Shown: positions 24,875-34,620, counted from the stretch's first letter. The stretch is 41,783 nt of DNA from JBCDLI01 sp038745535 (GCA_038745535.1 JBCDLI010000018.1:1-41783), one strand, 5' to 3'. Notes: a model not told the origin generated them from the letters alone. Program-made: numbers and translations.

Positions 24875-25801
24875 TTGGCACCCATAGGCACGATAACCAA
24901 TCCGTCTGACCGCCTCGATGCGCTTGGCCGCTCACGTGATCGTGCTGCCCTAATTCCAGAACTCGTCGTTGAAGCGGGCAAGATTGCCAACACGGTCATC
25001 AGCGGCTGGCACGGGCGCAAAAAGCGCGGCATTGGCGAGAATTTCTGGCAATATCGACCCTATGCCGAGGGCGAGACGCTTGCTCGCATTGACTGGCGGC
25101 GTTCTGCACGTGGTGACGAAACCTTTGTCCGCGATTTGGAATGGGAAGCCGCGCACACGGTGTGGATCTGGTGCGATCAGAGCCCTTCCATGCTGTACAA
25201 ATCCAAAAATGCACGCATTTCTAAAGAGCACCGCGCAATGGTGCTTGCTTTTTCCATGGCTGAGCTTTTGTCCCGGGCAGGTGAGCGCGTGGGTTATCCC
25301 GGTCTTCTAAAACCGGTGATGTCACGGCACGGCGCGGAAAGACTAGCGGGCGCGTTGAGTGCGTCAAACGCTGCCGATATTAGCGGCGCAAAAAGGCCCG
25401 CACTAGAAAGCATCCAGCGTTTTTCAGACCTTGTGGTGATCAGCGATTTTCTCGACCCCGTTTCTGAAACGGAAGAGTTGATAGACGCCATCGCGGCACG
25501 AGGGACCCGCGCCCATTTCATAGAGGTCATCGATCCCGCTGAGGAAGTGTTTCCTTATTCAGGGCGTGTGGAATTCACAGACCCGGAAACCGGCCAGAAA
25601 CTCACCGCAGGCAAAGCGCAGGAATGGACGGACGATTATCGAAACATGATGGTCGCCCGTCGCGAAATGCTGGCTTCCCATTGCCGACGTCTGGGCTGGT
25701 CATTCAGCGTTTCTCACACCGACGTGGCCGCGACCGACGCTCTACTAAACACATACGCGCACATGAGCGGCAACGTCGCAGATGACACCAGACGGGGCTG
25801 A
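24875..25801 (+). CDS. DUF58 (VWA-like) protein, MoxR partner
   Basis: A 308-residue soluble protein. The DUF58 core is 'GENFWQYRPYAEGETLARID' followed by 'WRRSARGDETFVRDLEWE', merging into a von Willebrand A-like fold with the metal-ion site motif DxSxS in 'WCDQSPSM' and a later acidic 'VVISDFLDP'. DUF58 proteins are regular neighbours and presumed partners of MoxR ATPases. The start is a TTG with GAGG seven bases upstream; no ATG is near. It follows moxR by ten bases and precedes the DUF4159 gene by three. Confidence 0.9.
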   Translation: MAPIGTITNPSDRLDALGRSRDRAALIPELVVEAGKIANTVISGWHGRKKRGIGENFWQYRPYAEGETLARIDWRRSARGDETFVRDLEWEAAHTVWIWCDQSPSMLYKSKNARISKEHRAMVLAFSMAELLSRAGERVGYPGLLKPVMSRHGAERLAGALSASNAADISGAKRPALESIQRFSDLVVISDFLDPVSETEELIDAIAARGTRAHFIEVIDPAEEVFPYSGRVEFTDPETGQKLTAGKAQEWTDDYRNMMVARREMLASHCRRLGWSFSVSHTDVAATDALLNTYAHMSGNVADDTRRG

Positions 25802-25804
25802 TTG

Positions 25805-28636
25805 ATGACGTTTGGTGCACCGCTTCTCCTTCTAGGCCTCTTCACGCTTCCTGCGATCTGGTGGTTGTTGCGACTGACACCTCCCAAGCCCCAAGCTGAG
25901 GTTTTTCCACCGCTCCGGCTGTTGGCCAAACTAGTTCGGCAGGAAGAGACGCCCGCCCAGAGCCCGTGGTGGCTCACCGTGCTCCGTTTGCTTCTCGCAT
26001 CTCTCGTGATTTTCGCGCTGGCCCGGCCCTTGCTAAACCCGGACCAACTGGCGCTACAGGGATCCGGCCCGGTCCTGCTGATGGTCGATAATGGATGGGC
26101 GAGACCCGATGAATGGCAACAGCGTGTCGATCAAGCTCGTCGGATTATCGAAGAGGCCTCCGCCGATGATCGCTTAATCGCGGTCACCACAACGGTGGCC
26201 TCCCGCTCAACTGCGCCTACGCTCGCCTCTGCCGATCAAGCGCTCACCCAAATTGAAGCCGTTCGCCCGATTGCCGCAAAGCCGGACCGCACCGCTGCTA
26301 TGCAACGTCTCATTGCGGCCCTGGGCGAGACGCCAACGAACAGTGCAGAACTCATCGTGCTTTCCGACGGGTTAGAGCATCAACCGGACACAGAGAACGA
26401 CGGCGTCGCGAGCTTTCTTGACCGCACCGATTTTTCTACGATCTCAGTTTACGCATCAACGGCGCAAACTTCCCCCGTGCTTGCGCTGTCCGGAGCAGAC
26501 AATGGCTCTGAATCGCTCATAGTTTCCGCCTCCTCGCTCGGAGGTATCACTGCCGGTCGCACTGTATCAGCCTATGACGCCCGATCACGTGTGATCTCCC
26601 AAGCGCAGCTGTCCCGGAACGAAGAGACCGGCGAAATTACTGCATCGTTCGACGAACCGTTCCAACTGCGCAACGACTTCGCATGGTTGTCAATCGATGG
26701 AGAAAACCATGCAGGCGCGGTCTGGTTGCTTGATGATTCTGACCGCCGCCGCCGCGTTGCGCTCCTCTCTGGCATTTCTGCTGATACAGCCCAGCCTTTG
26801 CTTTCGCCTCTTTTCTATATCCGCCGCGCGCTGGAGCCATTCACCGACATCATCGAGGGTCGCACCGGCGATTTGGTTACGGACATACCGGAACTGCTGG
26901 AACAAAACCCTGCGATGTTCGTCATGGCAGACATAGGTATCATCCCGCCATTGGCTTTGGATGCTGTGCGAGAATGGCTTGATGCAGGGGGAACCCTGGT
27001 ACGCTTCGCCGGACCGCGACTAGCATCACAGAGCGATGTCGATCCGCTTCTTCCCGTCGAGCTTCGGCTCGGTGAACGATCACTGACGGGCGCACTTTCA
27101 TGGACCCAACCTCAGGCGGTCGCGTCGTTCCCGGCGGCAAGCCCTTTTGCTGACATCGGCGCACCTGCAGACGTAACCGTATCGCGCCAGATTTTAGCAG
27201 AGCCGAGCGTTGAACTGAACGACCGAACGTGGGCAACGCTAGAAGACGGCACGCCACTGGTGACAGGCATTCAACAAGGCCGCGGCACGATGGTGTTATT
27301 TCACGTTACCGCCGAAGCGACATGGTCCAACTTGCCGATCAGCGGCACTTTCGTAGAGATGTTGCGCCGCATCGCCGAACTTGGCTCAAACACAGGCAGC
27401 GGTGGCGGCGCACAGGATTCCGAAAGCGCAGTGACCTTTGCGCCTGCACGCATCCTCACAGCAAACGGAAACCTGTTGCCGCCCAACGGTGATGTGGAGC
27501 CGGTGACGCTCGAGCAAGTCATCGACGGGACGACGACCTTCGAACATCCGGCGGGATTGTATGGCTCAACGGGCGCATTTTCGGCTTTGAATGCGATGCA
27601 GCGCGGAGGAGAGCTGCAAGCGCTTGATACGGAGAGCATTCCGGCTGAGGCGCAATTCATCGCCTATCCAGAGCAGTCTCAAACAAGCCTTGTTCCATGG
27701 CTACTGGCCGCAGCGATGATACTCCTCCTTCTCGATACGATTGTTGTTCTTTGGATAAACGGAAAGTTCTCGGAAATGCGTCGAAGCTTTGCCGCACGGA
27801 CCGCCACATGGTTTATCGCTGCCACCGTCGCGACTTCGCTAGCCATCGGTGAGACATCGGCGCAGGAGATGTTGCTCGAGGCCGAAGCCGATGATGTCCC
27901 CGCCATTGAGATGACGTCCGTGACGCGGATTGCCTACGTGATCACAGGTGCAGGACAAACCGATGCGACCACCGAGCAGGGTTTGAACGGACTATCGCGG
28001 TTCATTGCCTCGCGCACAGCACTTGAGCCAGGCGAGCCGGTGGGCGTGGACCTCGAAACAGATGAATTGGCGTTCTTTCCGCTCATCTATTACGCCATTG
28101 ATGCCAACGCGACAAAACCGTCAGATGAAGCCATCGCGCGGCTGGACGCCTACATGCAGAACGGCGGCACGGTGCTTTTTGACACCCGCGACGACCTCAT
28201 GAGCTCGTTTAATGGCCAAACAGCAGAGAACACTTATCTGCGCGAACTCTTGAGCAGCCTGAACATCCCACCGCTTGAACCTGTTCCGCCAGACCATGTT
28301 CTGACGAAGTCATTCTACATTCTGGAGAGCTTTCCCGGGCGCTATGCTGGCTCACCCCTCTGGGTGGAAGCACTGCCAGATGGCGAGCAGCGCGAGGATC
28401 GTCCGGTGCGTTCCGGCGACGGGGTCAGTCCCATACTCATCACCGGCAATGATTTTGCAGCCGCCTGGGCGCTGGACGAACAGGGTGCGCCCTTGGCAGC
28501 GGTCAGCGGTGGCGATCCGCTGCAGCGCATTTACGCGTTTCGAACCGGCGTCAATATCATGATGTATATGCTGACCGGAAACTACAAAGCCGATCAGGTC
28601 CACGTGCCCGCTATTCTTGAACGGCTGGGCCAGTAG
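25805..28636 (+). CDS. large membrane protein, BatA N-terminus plus DUF4159
   Basis: A 943-residue protein. The N-terminus has the Bat-type pair of helices ('LLLLGLFTLPAIWWLL' and 'LTVLRLLLASLVIFALARPL'), then a VWA-like domain whose metal site is degenerate ('MVDNGWARPD' where DxSxS is expected), then a GATase-like segment around residues 350-440, two more membrane segments near residues 630-680 ('WLLAAAMILLLLDTIVVLWI') and a C-terminal DUF4159 domain ('RLDAYMQNGGTVLFDTRDD'). The bulk should face the periplasm. The ATG after TTG is chosen for its GGGG site. Role unknown; partner of MoxR/DUF58 by context. Confidence 0.88.
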   Translation: MTFGAPLLLLGLFTLPAIWWLLRLTPPKPQAEVFPPLRLLAKLVRQEETPAQSPWWLTVLRLLLASLVIFALARPLLNPDQLALQGSGPVLLMVDNGWARPDEWQQRVDQARRIIEEASADDRLIAVTTTVASRSTAPTLASADQALTQIEAVRPIAAKPDRTAAMQRLIAALGETPTNSAELIVLSDGLEHQPDTENDGVASFLDRTDFSTISVYASTAQTSPVLALSGADNGSESLIVSASSLGGITAGRTVSAYDARSRVISQAQLSRNEETGEITASFDEPFQLRNDFAWLSIDGENHAGAVWLLDDSDRRRRVALLSGISADTAQPLLSPLFYIRRALEPFTDIIEGRTGDLVTDIPELLEQNPAMFVMADIGIIPPLALDAVREWLDAGGTLVRFAGPRLASQSDVDPLLPVELRLGERSLTGALSWTQPQAVASFPAASPFADIGAPADVTVSRQILAEPSVELNDRTWATLEDGTPLVTGIQQGRGTMVLFHVTAEATWSNLPISGTFVEMLRRIAELGSNTGSGGGAQDSESAVTFAPARILTANGNLLPPNGDVEPVTLEQVIDGTTTFEHPAGLYGSTGAFSALNAMQRGGELQALDTESIPAEAQFIAYPEQSQTSLVPWLLAAAMILLLLDTIVVLWINGKFSEMRRSFAARTATWFIAATVATSLAIGETSAQEMLLEAEADDVPAIEMTSVTRIAYVITGAGQTDATTEQGLNGLSRFIASRTALEPGEPVGVDLETDELAFFPLIYYAIDANATKPSDEAIARLDAYMQNGGTVLFDTRDDLMSSFNGQTAENTYLRELLSSLNIPPLEPVPPDHVLTKSFYILESFPGRYAGSPLWVEALPDGEQREDRPVRSGDGVSPILITGNDFAAAWALDEQGAPLAAVSGGDPLQRIYAFRTGVNIMMYMLTGNYKADQVHVPAILERLGQ

Positions 28637-30733
28637 ATGACAAACCTTAACCTCGTCTTTGAGCCTTTCTTTCCGTGGCTCGTGTTGGCTGTGCTGATCC
28701 TGCCAGTCGCTCTTTTGGTGGCATGGGCCCTGTGGACGAAAAGTGCAGGTGCCGCCGTGCGTGCGCTGGCGCTTGCTGCGTTGGCACTCGCGCTCGCAAA
28801 CCCCGTCCTCGTTCAAGAAGAACGCGTGGCGCAGCCATCCACCGTCGCGCTGATCGTCGATGAAAGCCAAAGCCAAAGACTGGAAGGGCGCTCGGAAGAT
28901 ACCGAAACCGCCGTCGCAGCATTGACGGAGCAGCTAGGCGAAATGCCCGAGGTTGAGCTTCGCACCGTGCGTATTTCAAGCACCGGCGAAAATGGTCCGA
29001 ACTCTGAAACCCGCCTGTTTGACGCGCTCTCAACCACATTTGCCGATGTCGCGCCGTCACGTATCGGCGGTGCAATTATCGTGTCAGATGGGCAGGTGCA
29101 CGATGCACCGGAAACCGCAGACAGCTTCGGTTTCGAGGGGCCGCTGCATGCACTCATTACAGGGCGGCCAGACGAATTTGATCGTCGCGTTGAGATTGTC
29201 CAAGCGCCGCGCTTTTCGATCATCAATCAAGACTTAACGGTCAACTACCGTGTCATCGACGAGGGCCGCGAAAGCACAACGCCCGTCGAAATTGAGGTTT
29301 ACCGAAACGGGGAACTGCTATCGATTGAGCCCGCTGTTCCGGGCGAAGATGTCGATTTCACTATGCAGCTGGACCGCGCGGGTAAGAATATTATCGAGTT
29401 CCGCGCTGAAGTTGCCGACGGTGAATTGACCGAAACAAACAATCGCGCCGTGGTGCGCATTGAAGGCATCCGTGAAAACCTACGCGTGCTGCTCGTTTCC
29501 GGCGAACCTCATACCGGCGAACGCGCATGGCGAAATCTTTTGAAGTCAGATGCGTCCGTTGATCTTGTCCACTTCACCATTTTGCGACCGCCAGAAAAGC
29601 AGGATGGCACGCCGATCAACGAGCTATCGCTCATCGCCTTTCCCACACGCGAGTTGTTTGTGGAGAAGATTGAGGATTTCGACCTGATCATCTTCGACCG
29701 CTATCAAAACCGAAACGTGTTGCCGCTGCTCTACTACGACTACATATCCGAATATGTCCGCAACGGCGGGGCGCTCCTGATCGCTGCGGGACCCGAATAT
29801 GCCGCGCGCGGATCGCTCGCGCAGACGCCTCTCGTGGGCAGTCTGCCTGCTTTGCCTTCAGGTACGGTAGCGGAAGTTGGTTTTCGACCAAGCGTAACCG
29901 AGCAAGGCAACCGCCATCCCGTCACGCGCGATCTCACCGAGGGCACAAACTTTAGCGCAGATAATTGGGGCCGTTGGCTGCGCATCGTAGATGTTGATGA
30001 CACCGATGGAACAGTGGTCCTGGAGGGCGCCGACGACCGGCCGCTTCTCATTCTCGAGCGCGTCGGGGAAGGTCGCGTAGGCCTCATGCTTTCTGACCAA
30101 GGCTGGCTTTGGGCGCGCGGTTTTGAAGGCGGAGGCCCTTATCTTAACCTGTATCGCCGCACAGCCCATTGGCTCATGCGCGAACCCGATTTGGAAGAGG
30201 AAACACTGTCCGCAGAAGGTTCGGCGTCAAGTCTCACCATTACGCGTCAGACGATGGCCGACGAAGTGGATGAAGCGGTCATTACCACGCCTTCGGGCGA
30301 TGAAATAGCGACCGGACTTACCGAGGTCGAAGACGGTATCTTCGAGACGGAGGTCGAGATTGACGAGATTGGGTTGTATCGCGTTACCAATGGCGACCTG
30401 ACCGCTCTCGCCAATGTCGGACCAGTGGACGCGCCCGAGTTCCGCGATATGCTCTCGACGACTGAACGCTTGGCCGTTGCTTCAGACGCAACGGGTGGAG
30501 AAGTGAGGAGATTGCGCAACAGCGCGGGTCTCCTCGACGGCCTAGACGTCCCGGATGTCCGTGCTGTCAGAGCAAGTGCTTCTAAAAGCGGAAACGGTTG
30601 GATCGGCTTGAATATGTCAACGCAGACCCGGCTCGTTGGCGTTGAGCGTCAGTCGCTTTTCGGCGGTCTTTTGGGGTTGGCCGTATTGCTCGCGGCTTTT
30701 GCAGCCATGTGGTGGCGCGAAGGCCAAGCCTAA
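28637..30733 (+). CDS. membrane protein with VWA-like and glutamine-amidotransferase-like domains
   Basis: A 698-residue protein beginning at the base after the previous stop codon. Two N-terminal helices ('PWLVLAVLILPVALLVAWAL', 'ALALAALALALANPVL') lead to a VWA-like domain whose metal-ion site appears intact: 'LIVDESQSQ' (DxSxS) and 'AIIVSDGQVHD'. A beta-rich stretch follows, then a class I glutamine amidotransferase-like region ('LRVLLVSGEPHTGERAWRNL', 'YVRNGGALLIAAGPEY') without an evident catalytic Cys, and a C-terminal helix near residue 680. It ends the MoxR operon eight bases before a converging acetyltransferase gene. Function unknown. Confidence 0.87.
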   Translation: MTNLNLVFEPFFPWLVLAVLILPVALLVAWALWTKSAGAAVRALALAALALALANPVLVQEERVAQPSTVALIVDESQSQRLEGRSEDTETAVAALTEQLGEMPEVELRTVRISSTGENGPNSETRLFDALSTTFADVAPSRIGGAIIVSDGQVHDAPETADSFGFEGPLHALITGRPDEFDRRVEIVQAPRFSIINQDLTVNYRVIDEGRESTTPVEIEVYRNGELLSIEPAVPGEDVDFTMQLDRAGKNIIEFRAEVADGELTETNNRAVVRIEGIRENLRVLLVSGEPHTGERAWRNLLKSDASVDLVHFTILRPPEKQDGTPINELSLIAFPTRELFVEKIEDFDLIIFDRYQNRNVLPLLYYDYISEYVRNGGALLIAAGPEYAARGSLAQTPLVGSLPALPSGTVAEVGFRPSVTEQGNRHPVTRDLTEGTNFSADNWGRWLRIVDVDDTDGTVVLEGADDRPLLILERVGEGRVGLMLSDQGWLWARGFEGGGPYLNLYRRTAHWLMREPDLEEETLSAEGSASSLTITRQTMADEVDEAVITTPSGDEIATGLTEVEDGIFETEVEIDEIGLYRVTNGDLTALANVGPVDAPEFRDMLSTTERLAVASDATGGEVRRLRNSAGLLDGLDVPDVRAVRASASKSGNGWIGLNMSTQTRLVGVERQSLFGGLLGLAVLLAAFAAMWWREGQA

Positions 30734-30741
30734 ATCCCCGC

Positions 30742-31251
30742 CTATGCTGCGTAGCAAACCCTACCGGATAGCTCCATACGTTTATCCGGCTTTAGCCAAT
30801 TTATTAGCAAGCGCTTCCGGTCCACTGGACCGGGCATATCAATCAATCCTGTGACCACCTCGAAACCGTAGGGCTTGTAGAAAGCCTCATCGCCGACAAG
30901 GAGTATGAAGGCCGCATCGGATTCACGACCGGATTTGACTGCAGCAGTCATCAATGAACGGCCGATGCCCTGCCCCTTGAGAGTTGGATCAACCGCAAGA
31001 GGACCGAGCAAAAGACCTTGCAATTCGGCATCGCCGACGCTCACCCAAGTCAAGCGAACCGAACCCACAAGCCGCTTCGTGCCATCCAGATCGACGATTG
31101 CACACGACGACAATGAGAGATCGTGTGGGCCCTCTTCGCGCAGACGGAATGCGGCACGGGCAAACCGTCCCGGACCGAAGGTAAGTGCATGCAGCTGCTC
31201 GATGGCGGAAGAATTTTCAGGGCTTTCAGGCGCAATAGTATAGTGGGACAT
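30742..31251 (-). CDS. GNAT N-acetyltransferase, YhbS-like
   Basis: A 169-residue acetyltransferase. Acetyl-CoA binding motif A reads 'LGPLAVDPTLKGQGIGRSLM' and motif B 'VGDEAFYKPYGFEVVTG'; the N-terminal 'ALTFGPGRFARAAFRLREE' is characteristic of the YhbS-like group. The ATG at 31251 ('MSHYTIAPES') is preferred over a TTG seven codons upstream. The 254 bases between this gene and the divergent hydroquinone-reductase gene hold no recognisable gene or clear promoter pair. Confidence 0.9.
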   Translation of the reverse strand: MSHYTIAPESPENSSAIEQLHALTFGPGRFARAAFRLREEGPHDLSLSSCAIVDLDGTKRLVGSVRLTWVSVGDAELQGLLLGPLAVDPTLKGQGIGRSLMTAAVKSGRESDAAFILLVGDEAFYKPYGFEVVTGLIDMPGPVDRKRLLINWLKPDKRMELSGRVCYAA

Positions 31252-31505
31252 GGAAGAAATCAGCTTGTTCAAAAATGCAACGAGAGTCGGCGCGCGCGCA
31301 GGCGGCCAAGTTCATCGTCGCAAGTTGCTGTTCATCTTCTTCGACATGGTCGCGCACTATCACTCCTGTTTGCTACCGTCCAGCGCTGAAAACGGGTGCC
31401 AGACCGTGACGTTGCCCCACCCGGTAAACGCACCGTCTACCCATCATTGCGTGAAATCTGCCGCCAAGGCGATATCTACTAAGCAGGTAAAGTACGGAGC
31501 ACGAC

Positions 31506-32507
31506 ATGGGCCTGCTAGTTGACGGCGTCTGGCACGACAAATGGTATGACACGAAAAAGTCTGGTGGCCGATTTGTCCGGTCTGAATCTGCATTTCGAAA
31601 TTGGATCACGGCAGACGGCTCCGCGGGACCGTCGGGCAAAGATGGCTTCAAAGCGGAGAGCGGGCGCTATCATCTGTATGTCTCGCTCGCCTGTCCATGG
31701 GCGCACCGCGCGCTTATCTTCCGCGAACTGAAGGACCTAACCGATCACATAGATGTTTCGGTCGTTGACCATTTTATGGGGTCCGAAGGCTGGACTTTTG
31801 AAGGCGACAGCACCGGCGACAATCTGTTCGGTTCATCCCGAATGCACCAAGTCTACACCCGCGCTCGGAACGACTATTCCGGCCGCGTCACAGTTCCCGT
31901 TTTGTGGGACAAACAGCAAAACACCATTGTCTCCAATGAGTCGTCGGAGATCATTCGGATGCTCAATGATGCCTTCCATGGCATCACTGGAAACACCCTC
32001 GACTTCTACTCTGAGCACCTGCGCGATGAGATCGACGCGGTGAATAAGCGCGTCTATTCCGCGATCAATAATGGCGTTTACAAATCCGGCTTTGCCACCA
32101 CCAAAGAAGCCTACGAGGAGGCAGTCACCGAGCTCTTCAAAGGTCTTGATGAGATGGAAGAACGCCTTGGTGGGCAGCGCTACCTTGTGGGCGACGAGAT
32201 CACCGAGGCCGACTGGCGTCTGTTTACGACCCTCATCCGCTTTGACGCCGTCTATGTCGGTCACTTCAAGTGCAACATCAGACGCATCGACGATTACGCG
32301 AACCTCTCAAACTACATGCGCGAACTCTATCAATGGCCCGGTGTCGCCAAGACAGTCGACATGGAGCACATCAAAAAACACTATTACGCCAGCCACGAGT
32401 CGATAAACCCAACGCGTATTGTACCGGTCGGCCCAGAGCTTGATTTTGACCGACCTCACGACCGAGACCGCTTTAGCTCCAAAAAGCCGAGACTTGCTGC
32501 CGGTTAA
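31506..32507 (+). CDS. yqjG: glutathionyl-hydroquinone reductase (GST Xi/ECM4-YqjG family)
   Basis: Reduces glutathionyl-hydroquinones to free hydroquinones with release of glutathione disulfide. The catalytic cysteine is Cys63 in 'LACPWAHRALIFREL'. Other family marks are 'VSVVDHFMGSEGWTF', 'TVPVLWDKQQNTIVSNESSE', 'NGVYKSGFATTKEAYE' and 'GHFKCNIRRIDDYANL'. Length is 333 residues, normal. GGAG lies six bases before the ATG. Its 3' end overlaps the converging NUDIX gene by 35 bases. Cytoplasmic, probably part of quinone detoxification. Confidence 0.94.
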   Translation: MGLLVDGVWHDKWYDTKKSGGRFVRSESAFRNWITADGSAGPSGKDGFKAESGRYHLYVSLACPWAHRALIFRELKDLTDHIDVSVVDHFMGSEGWTFEGDSTGDNLFGSSRMHQVYTRARNDYSGRVTVPVLWDKQQNTIVSNESSEIIRMLNDAFHGITGNTLDFYSEHLRDEIDAVNKRVYSAINNGVYKSGFATTKEAYEEAVTELFKGLDEMEERLGGQRYLVGDEITEADWRLFTTLIRFDAVYVGHFKCNIRRIDDYANLSNYMRELYQWPGVAKTVDMEHIKKHYYASHESINPTRIVPVGPELDFDRPHDRDRFSSKKPRLAAG

Positions 32508-32928
32508 GCGCTTCTTCAATGCGTGTTCGGCTGCTGGACGAAAGGTCGTCCGGCAGCTCGTGTAATGCGAAGAAACGTGCTTCCAAAATTTCGCGATCAG
32601 CCTGTTTAGGCGCTGTCTGCGTGACGCCGTTGCAACGGTAAACGAGCACGTGGTCCCTTCGACTTACGGCACGATTAAAGTGCACCGATTGCAGAAATGG
32701 CTCTTCTACAAGTTCAACATTTGCCTCTTCATTGAGTTCTTTGCGCAGCGCATCGACAGCGGTTTCGCCGGGCTCAACGCCACCACCGCATAAGTGCCAG
32801 CCGGGCACGTAGGTGTGCTTCACAAGCAATATTCGTCCATTTTGATCAAAGGCGAGTGCGCGAACACCGAGTGTCATCGGTCGCGATATTCGAAACCACA
32901 GGTGAAACAGCTGCGTGCGTAAACTCAT
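32473..32928 (-). CDS. NUDIX hydrolase
   Basis: A 151-residue single NUDIX domain. The box is complete: 'GGGVEPGETAVDALRKELNE' continuing 'EANV', preceded by 'ILLVKHTYVPGWHLCGG'. The N-terminal 'LFHLWFRISRPMTLGVRALA' is typical of a rhizobial NUDIX group of unsettled substrate. It overlaps the end of the hydroquinone reductase gene by 35 bases tail-to-tail and is divergent from the metallophosphoesterase gene. Confidence 0.9.
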   Translation of the reverse strand: MSLRTQLFHLWFRISRPMTLGVRALAFDQNGRILLVKHTYVPGWHLCGGGVEPGETAVDALRKELNEEANVELVEEPFLQSVHFNRAVSRRDHVLVYRCNGVTQTAPKQADREILEARFFALHELPDDLSSSSRTRIEEALNRQQVSAFWS

Positions 32929-33019
32929 AGATCCCGGCTAACAGTCAGCGAAAGAACCGACAAGGTGAAGGCACATTGCGCACCTTGTGTTTTGCTCCTC
33001 GAAAGCTAGTCAGACGGCG

Positions 33020-33949
33020 ATGACGTTTCGCCTTGCACACATATCCGACATTCATTTGGGACCGCTACCAAAGGCCGGATTTCGTGATCTACTGTCCAAA
33101 CGCGTCACCGGCTATGTGAATTGGCACCGTAATCGTGGCAAAAAACGCGATCCTGAAATACTCAGCGCTCTCCTCGAGCGGTTGCAAATCGACCGGTCCG
33201 ATCATTTGGCGATCACCGGCGACCTCATCAATATTGGCCTCGACGAGGAGATTGAAAACGCGGGTCTGTGGCTGGAGGCGCTAGGAAAGCCCAAGAATGT
33301 AACGGTCGTTCCAGGCAATCACGACGCCTATGTTCGCGACACGTTGGCGAAGGCGCTCGCACGTTGGCAGGGTTATATCACCGGCGATGACGGCGCGGAC
33401 ATCACTTCAAATGACGATTTCCCAACGCTTCGTATACGGGACAACGTCGCAATCATTGGCGTAAACAGCGCAATAGTCACAGCCCCGTTTGTCGCTGCAG
33501 GTCGTGTAGAAACCGAACAGTGCGAGCGCCTAACAGAAATTCTAATGCAGGCGGCAAAAGATGCGCTTTTCCGCGTGGTTCTGATCCACCATCCACCCAT
33601 TCGCGGTGCGACCCGCCCGCAAAAACGGCTATACGGGATTGGTAATTTTCAACGGACAATTTTGGAGGTCGGCGCGGAGCTCATACTGCACGGTCATACC
33701 CATTTGCCACAACGGCATGTGATCTCAGATCGGTTTGGACGTCAAATTCCCGTGCTCGGTGTCCCGTCTGCTAGCGAAGGACTAGACGGAAGGAAGCCCG
33801 CCTCCGGCTACAATCTATTCGAAATCGAACGCGATGAGAACGCAGACGCATGGCGACTGGCGATGCGCTATGAGGGCTATACGGGCCCGGCCTCAGGTTT
33901 CACGATGCGCGAGCAACGCGTCTACGACATTCCATTTACGGGGTCTTAG
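33020..33949 (+). CDS. calcineurin-like metallophosphoesterase
   Basis: A 309-residue two-metal phosphoesterase. All five ligand blocks are present in order: 'HISDIHLG' (DxH), 'AITGDLIN' (GDxx), 'VVPGNHDAY' (GNHD), 'LIHHPPIRG' (H) and 'HGHTHLPQ' (GHxH). This pattern is shared by 3',5'-cAMP phosphodiesterase CpdA-like and UDP-2,3-diacylglucosamine-type enzymes, so the substrate is open. The ATG at 33020 starts right at the domain; a GTG 11 codons upstream is possible. It overlaps the next gene tail-to-tail by four bases. Confidence 0.92.
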   Translation: MTFRLAHISDIHLGPLPKAGFRDLLSKRVTGYVNWHRNRGKKRDPEILSALLERLQIDRSDHLAITGDLINIGLDEEIENAGLWLEALGKPKNVTVVPGNHDAYVRDTLAKALARWQGYITGDDGADITSNDDFPTLRIRDNVAIIGVNSAIVTAPFVAAGRVETEQCERLTEILMQAAKDALFRVVLIHHPPIRGATRPQKRLYGIGNFQRTILEVGAELILHGHTHLPQRHVISDRFGRQIPVLGVPSASEGLDGRKPASGYNLFEIERDENADAWRLAMRYEGYTGPASGFTMREQRVYDIPFTGS

Positions 33950-34620
33950 CCAAGCCGCCCCGTACTCCACAGGAGCACAGCAAAAACCACGCCGATAAAT
34001 GCCAAAATCACGAAGAGCGATGCAAACGCACGTGCGGTAGAAGGTTCAGCCTGATTCTTAAGAGTAGATGCCGGAACCTGCGGTTGCGCCTTCCTCTGCC
34101 GCTCGTCGACCTTTGCATCATCCTGCAGGTTTTGAGCATCAGAGCGCTCAGTGTCAGCCTCACTCACTGTACTTGCCGCGTGCTGTTCACGAAGCGACAG
34201 GACGTCGCCTGCCAGCACCTGCTCGCGCTCATGGAGACGACCGGCGATATAGCGAACAACTGCTTCTTTTATCGGCTCAATCTCGATCGCTTCTGCAAGC
34301 ACGATACGGCCTAACCGCGTGTCACGCACAAACCGATAGGTGCGGCGATCACGGCCCATCATCACGTGCGCGGTCGCATCAATCCAAAAACGCGGCTGCA
34401 GACCTGATGAGATTGCAAAATCAAAACGATCATCCTGTGTCGGGACGTCGGCTATGACATCACTCAATTCATTGCCGAGGATCTCAAGTCGAGCGCGATC
34501 TGCATCGCGCATCTCAACAACCACATCATTCCGGTCGGCAGCCGCGATTTTGATATCGCGAAGTGCCGTTTTCAAAACCGAAACGTTAGAACCAACTTCG
34601 CCTTCTCTATCCGCACCCAT
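33946..34620 (-). CDS. hypothetical tail-anchored protein
   Basis: A 224-residue protein with no domain I can name. It has a soluble N-terminal part with 'SSGLQPRFWIDATAHVMMGR' and 'DRRTYRFVRDTRLGRIVLAE', a charged, probably coiled and flexible middle (Gln/Asp/Arg rich), and one membrane helix close to the C-terminus ('FASLFVILAFIGVVFAVLLW'), giving a tail-anchored topology with the bulk in the cytoplasm. The ATG at 34620 is preferred to an open extension of 20 codons. It lies 86 bases after the L,D-transpeptidase gene on the same strand. Confidence 0.72.
   Translation of the reverse strand: MGADREGEVGSNVSVLKTALRDIKIAAADRNDVVVEMRDADRARLEILGNELSDVIADVPTQDDRFDFAISSGLQPRFWIDATAHVMMGRDRRTYRFVRDTRLGRIVLAEAIEIEPIKEAVVRYIAGRLHEREQVLAGDVLSLREQHAASTVSEADTERSDAQNLQDDAKVDERQRKAQPQVPASTLKNQAEPSTARAFASLFVILAFIGVVFAVLLWSTGRLG

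Noticed and set aside
31250..31522. 90-codon plus-strand frame between the YhbS-like gene and the hydroquinone reductase gene
   Set aside because: It overlaps the ATG of both flanking genes, has no family resemblance and no ribosome site; treated as intergenic.
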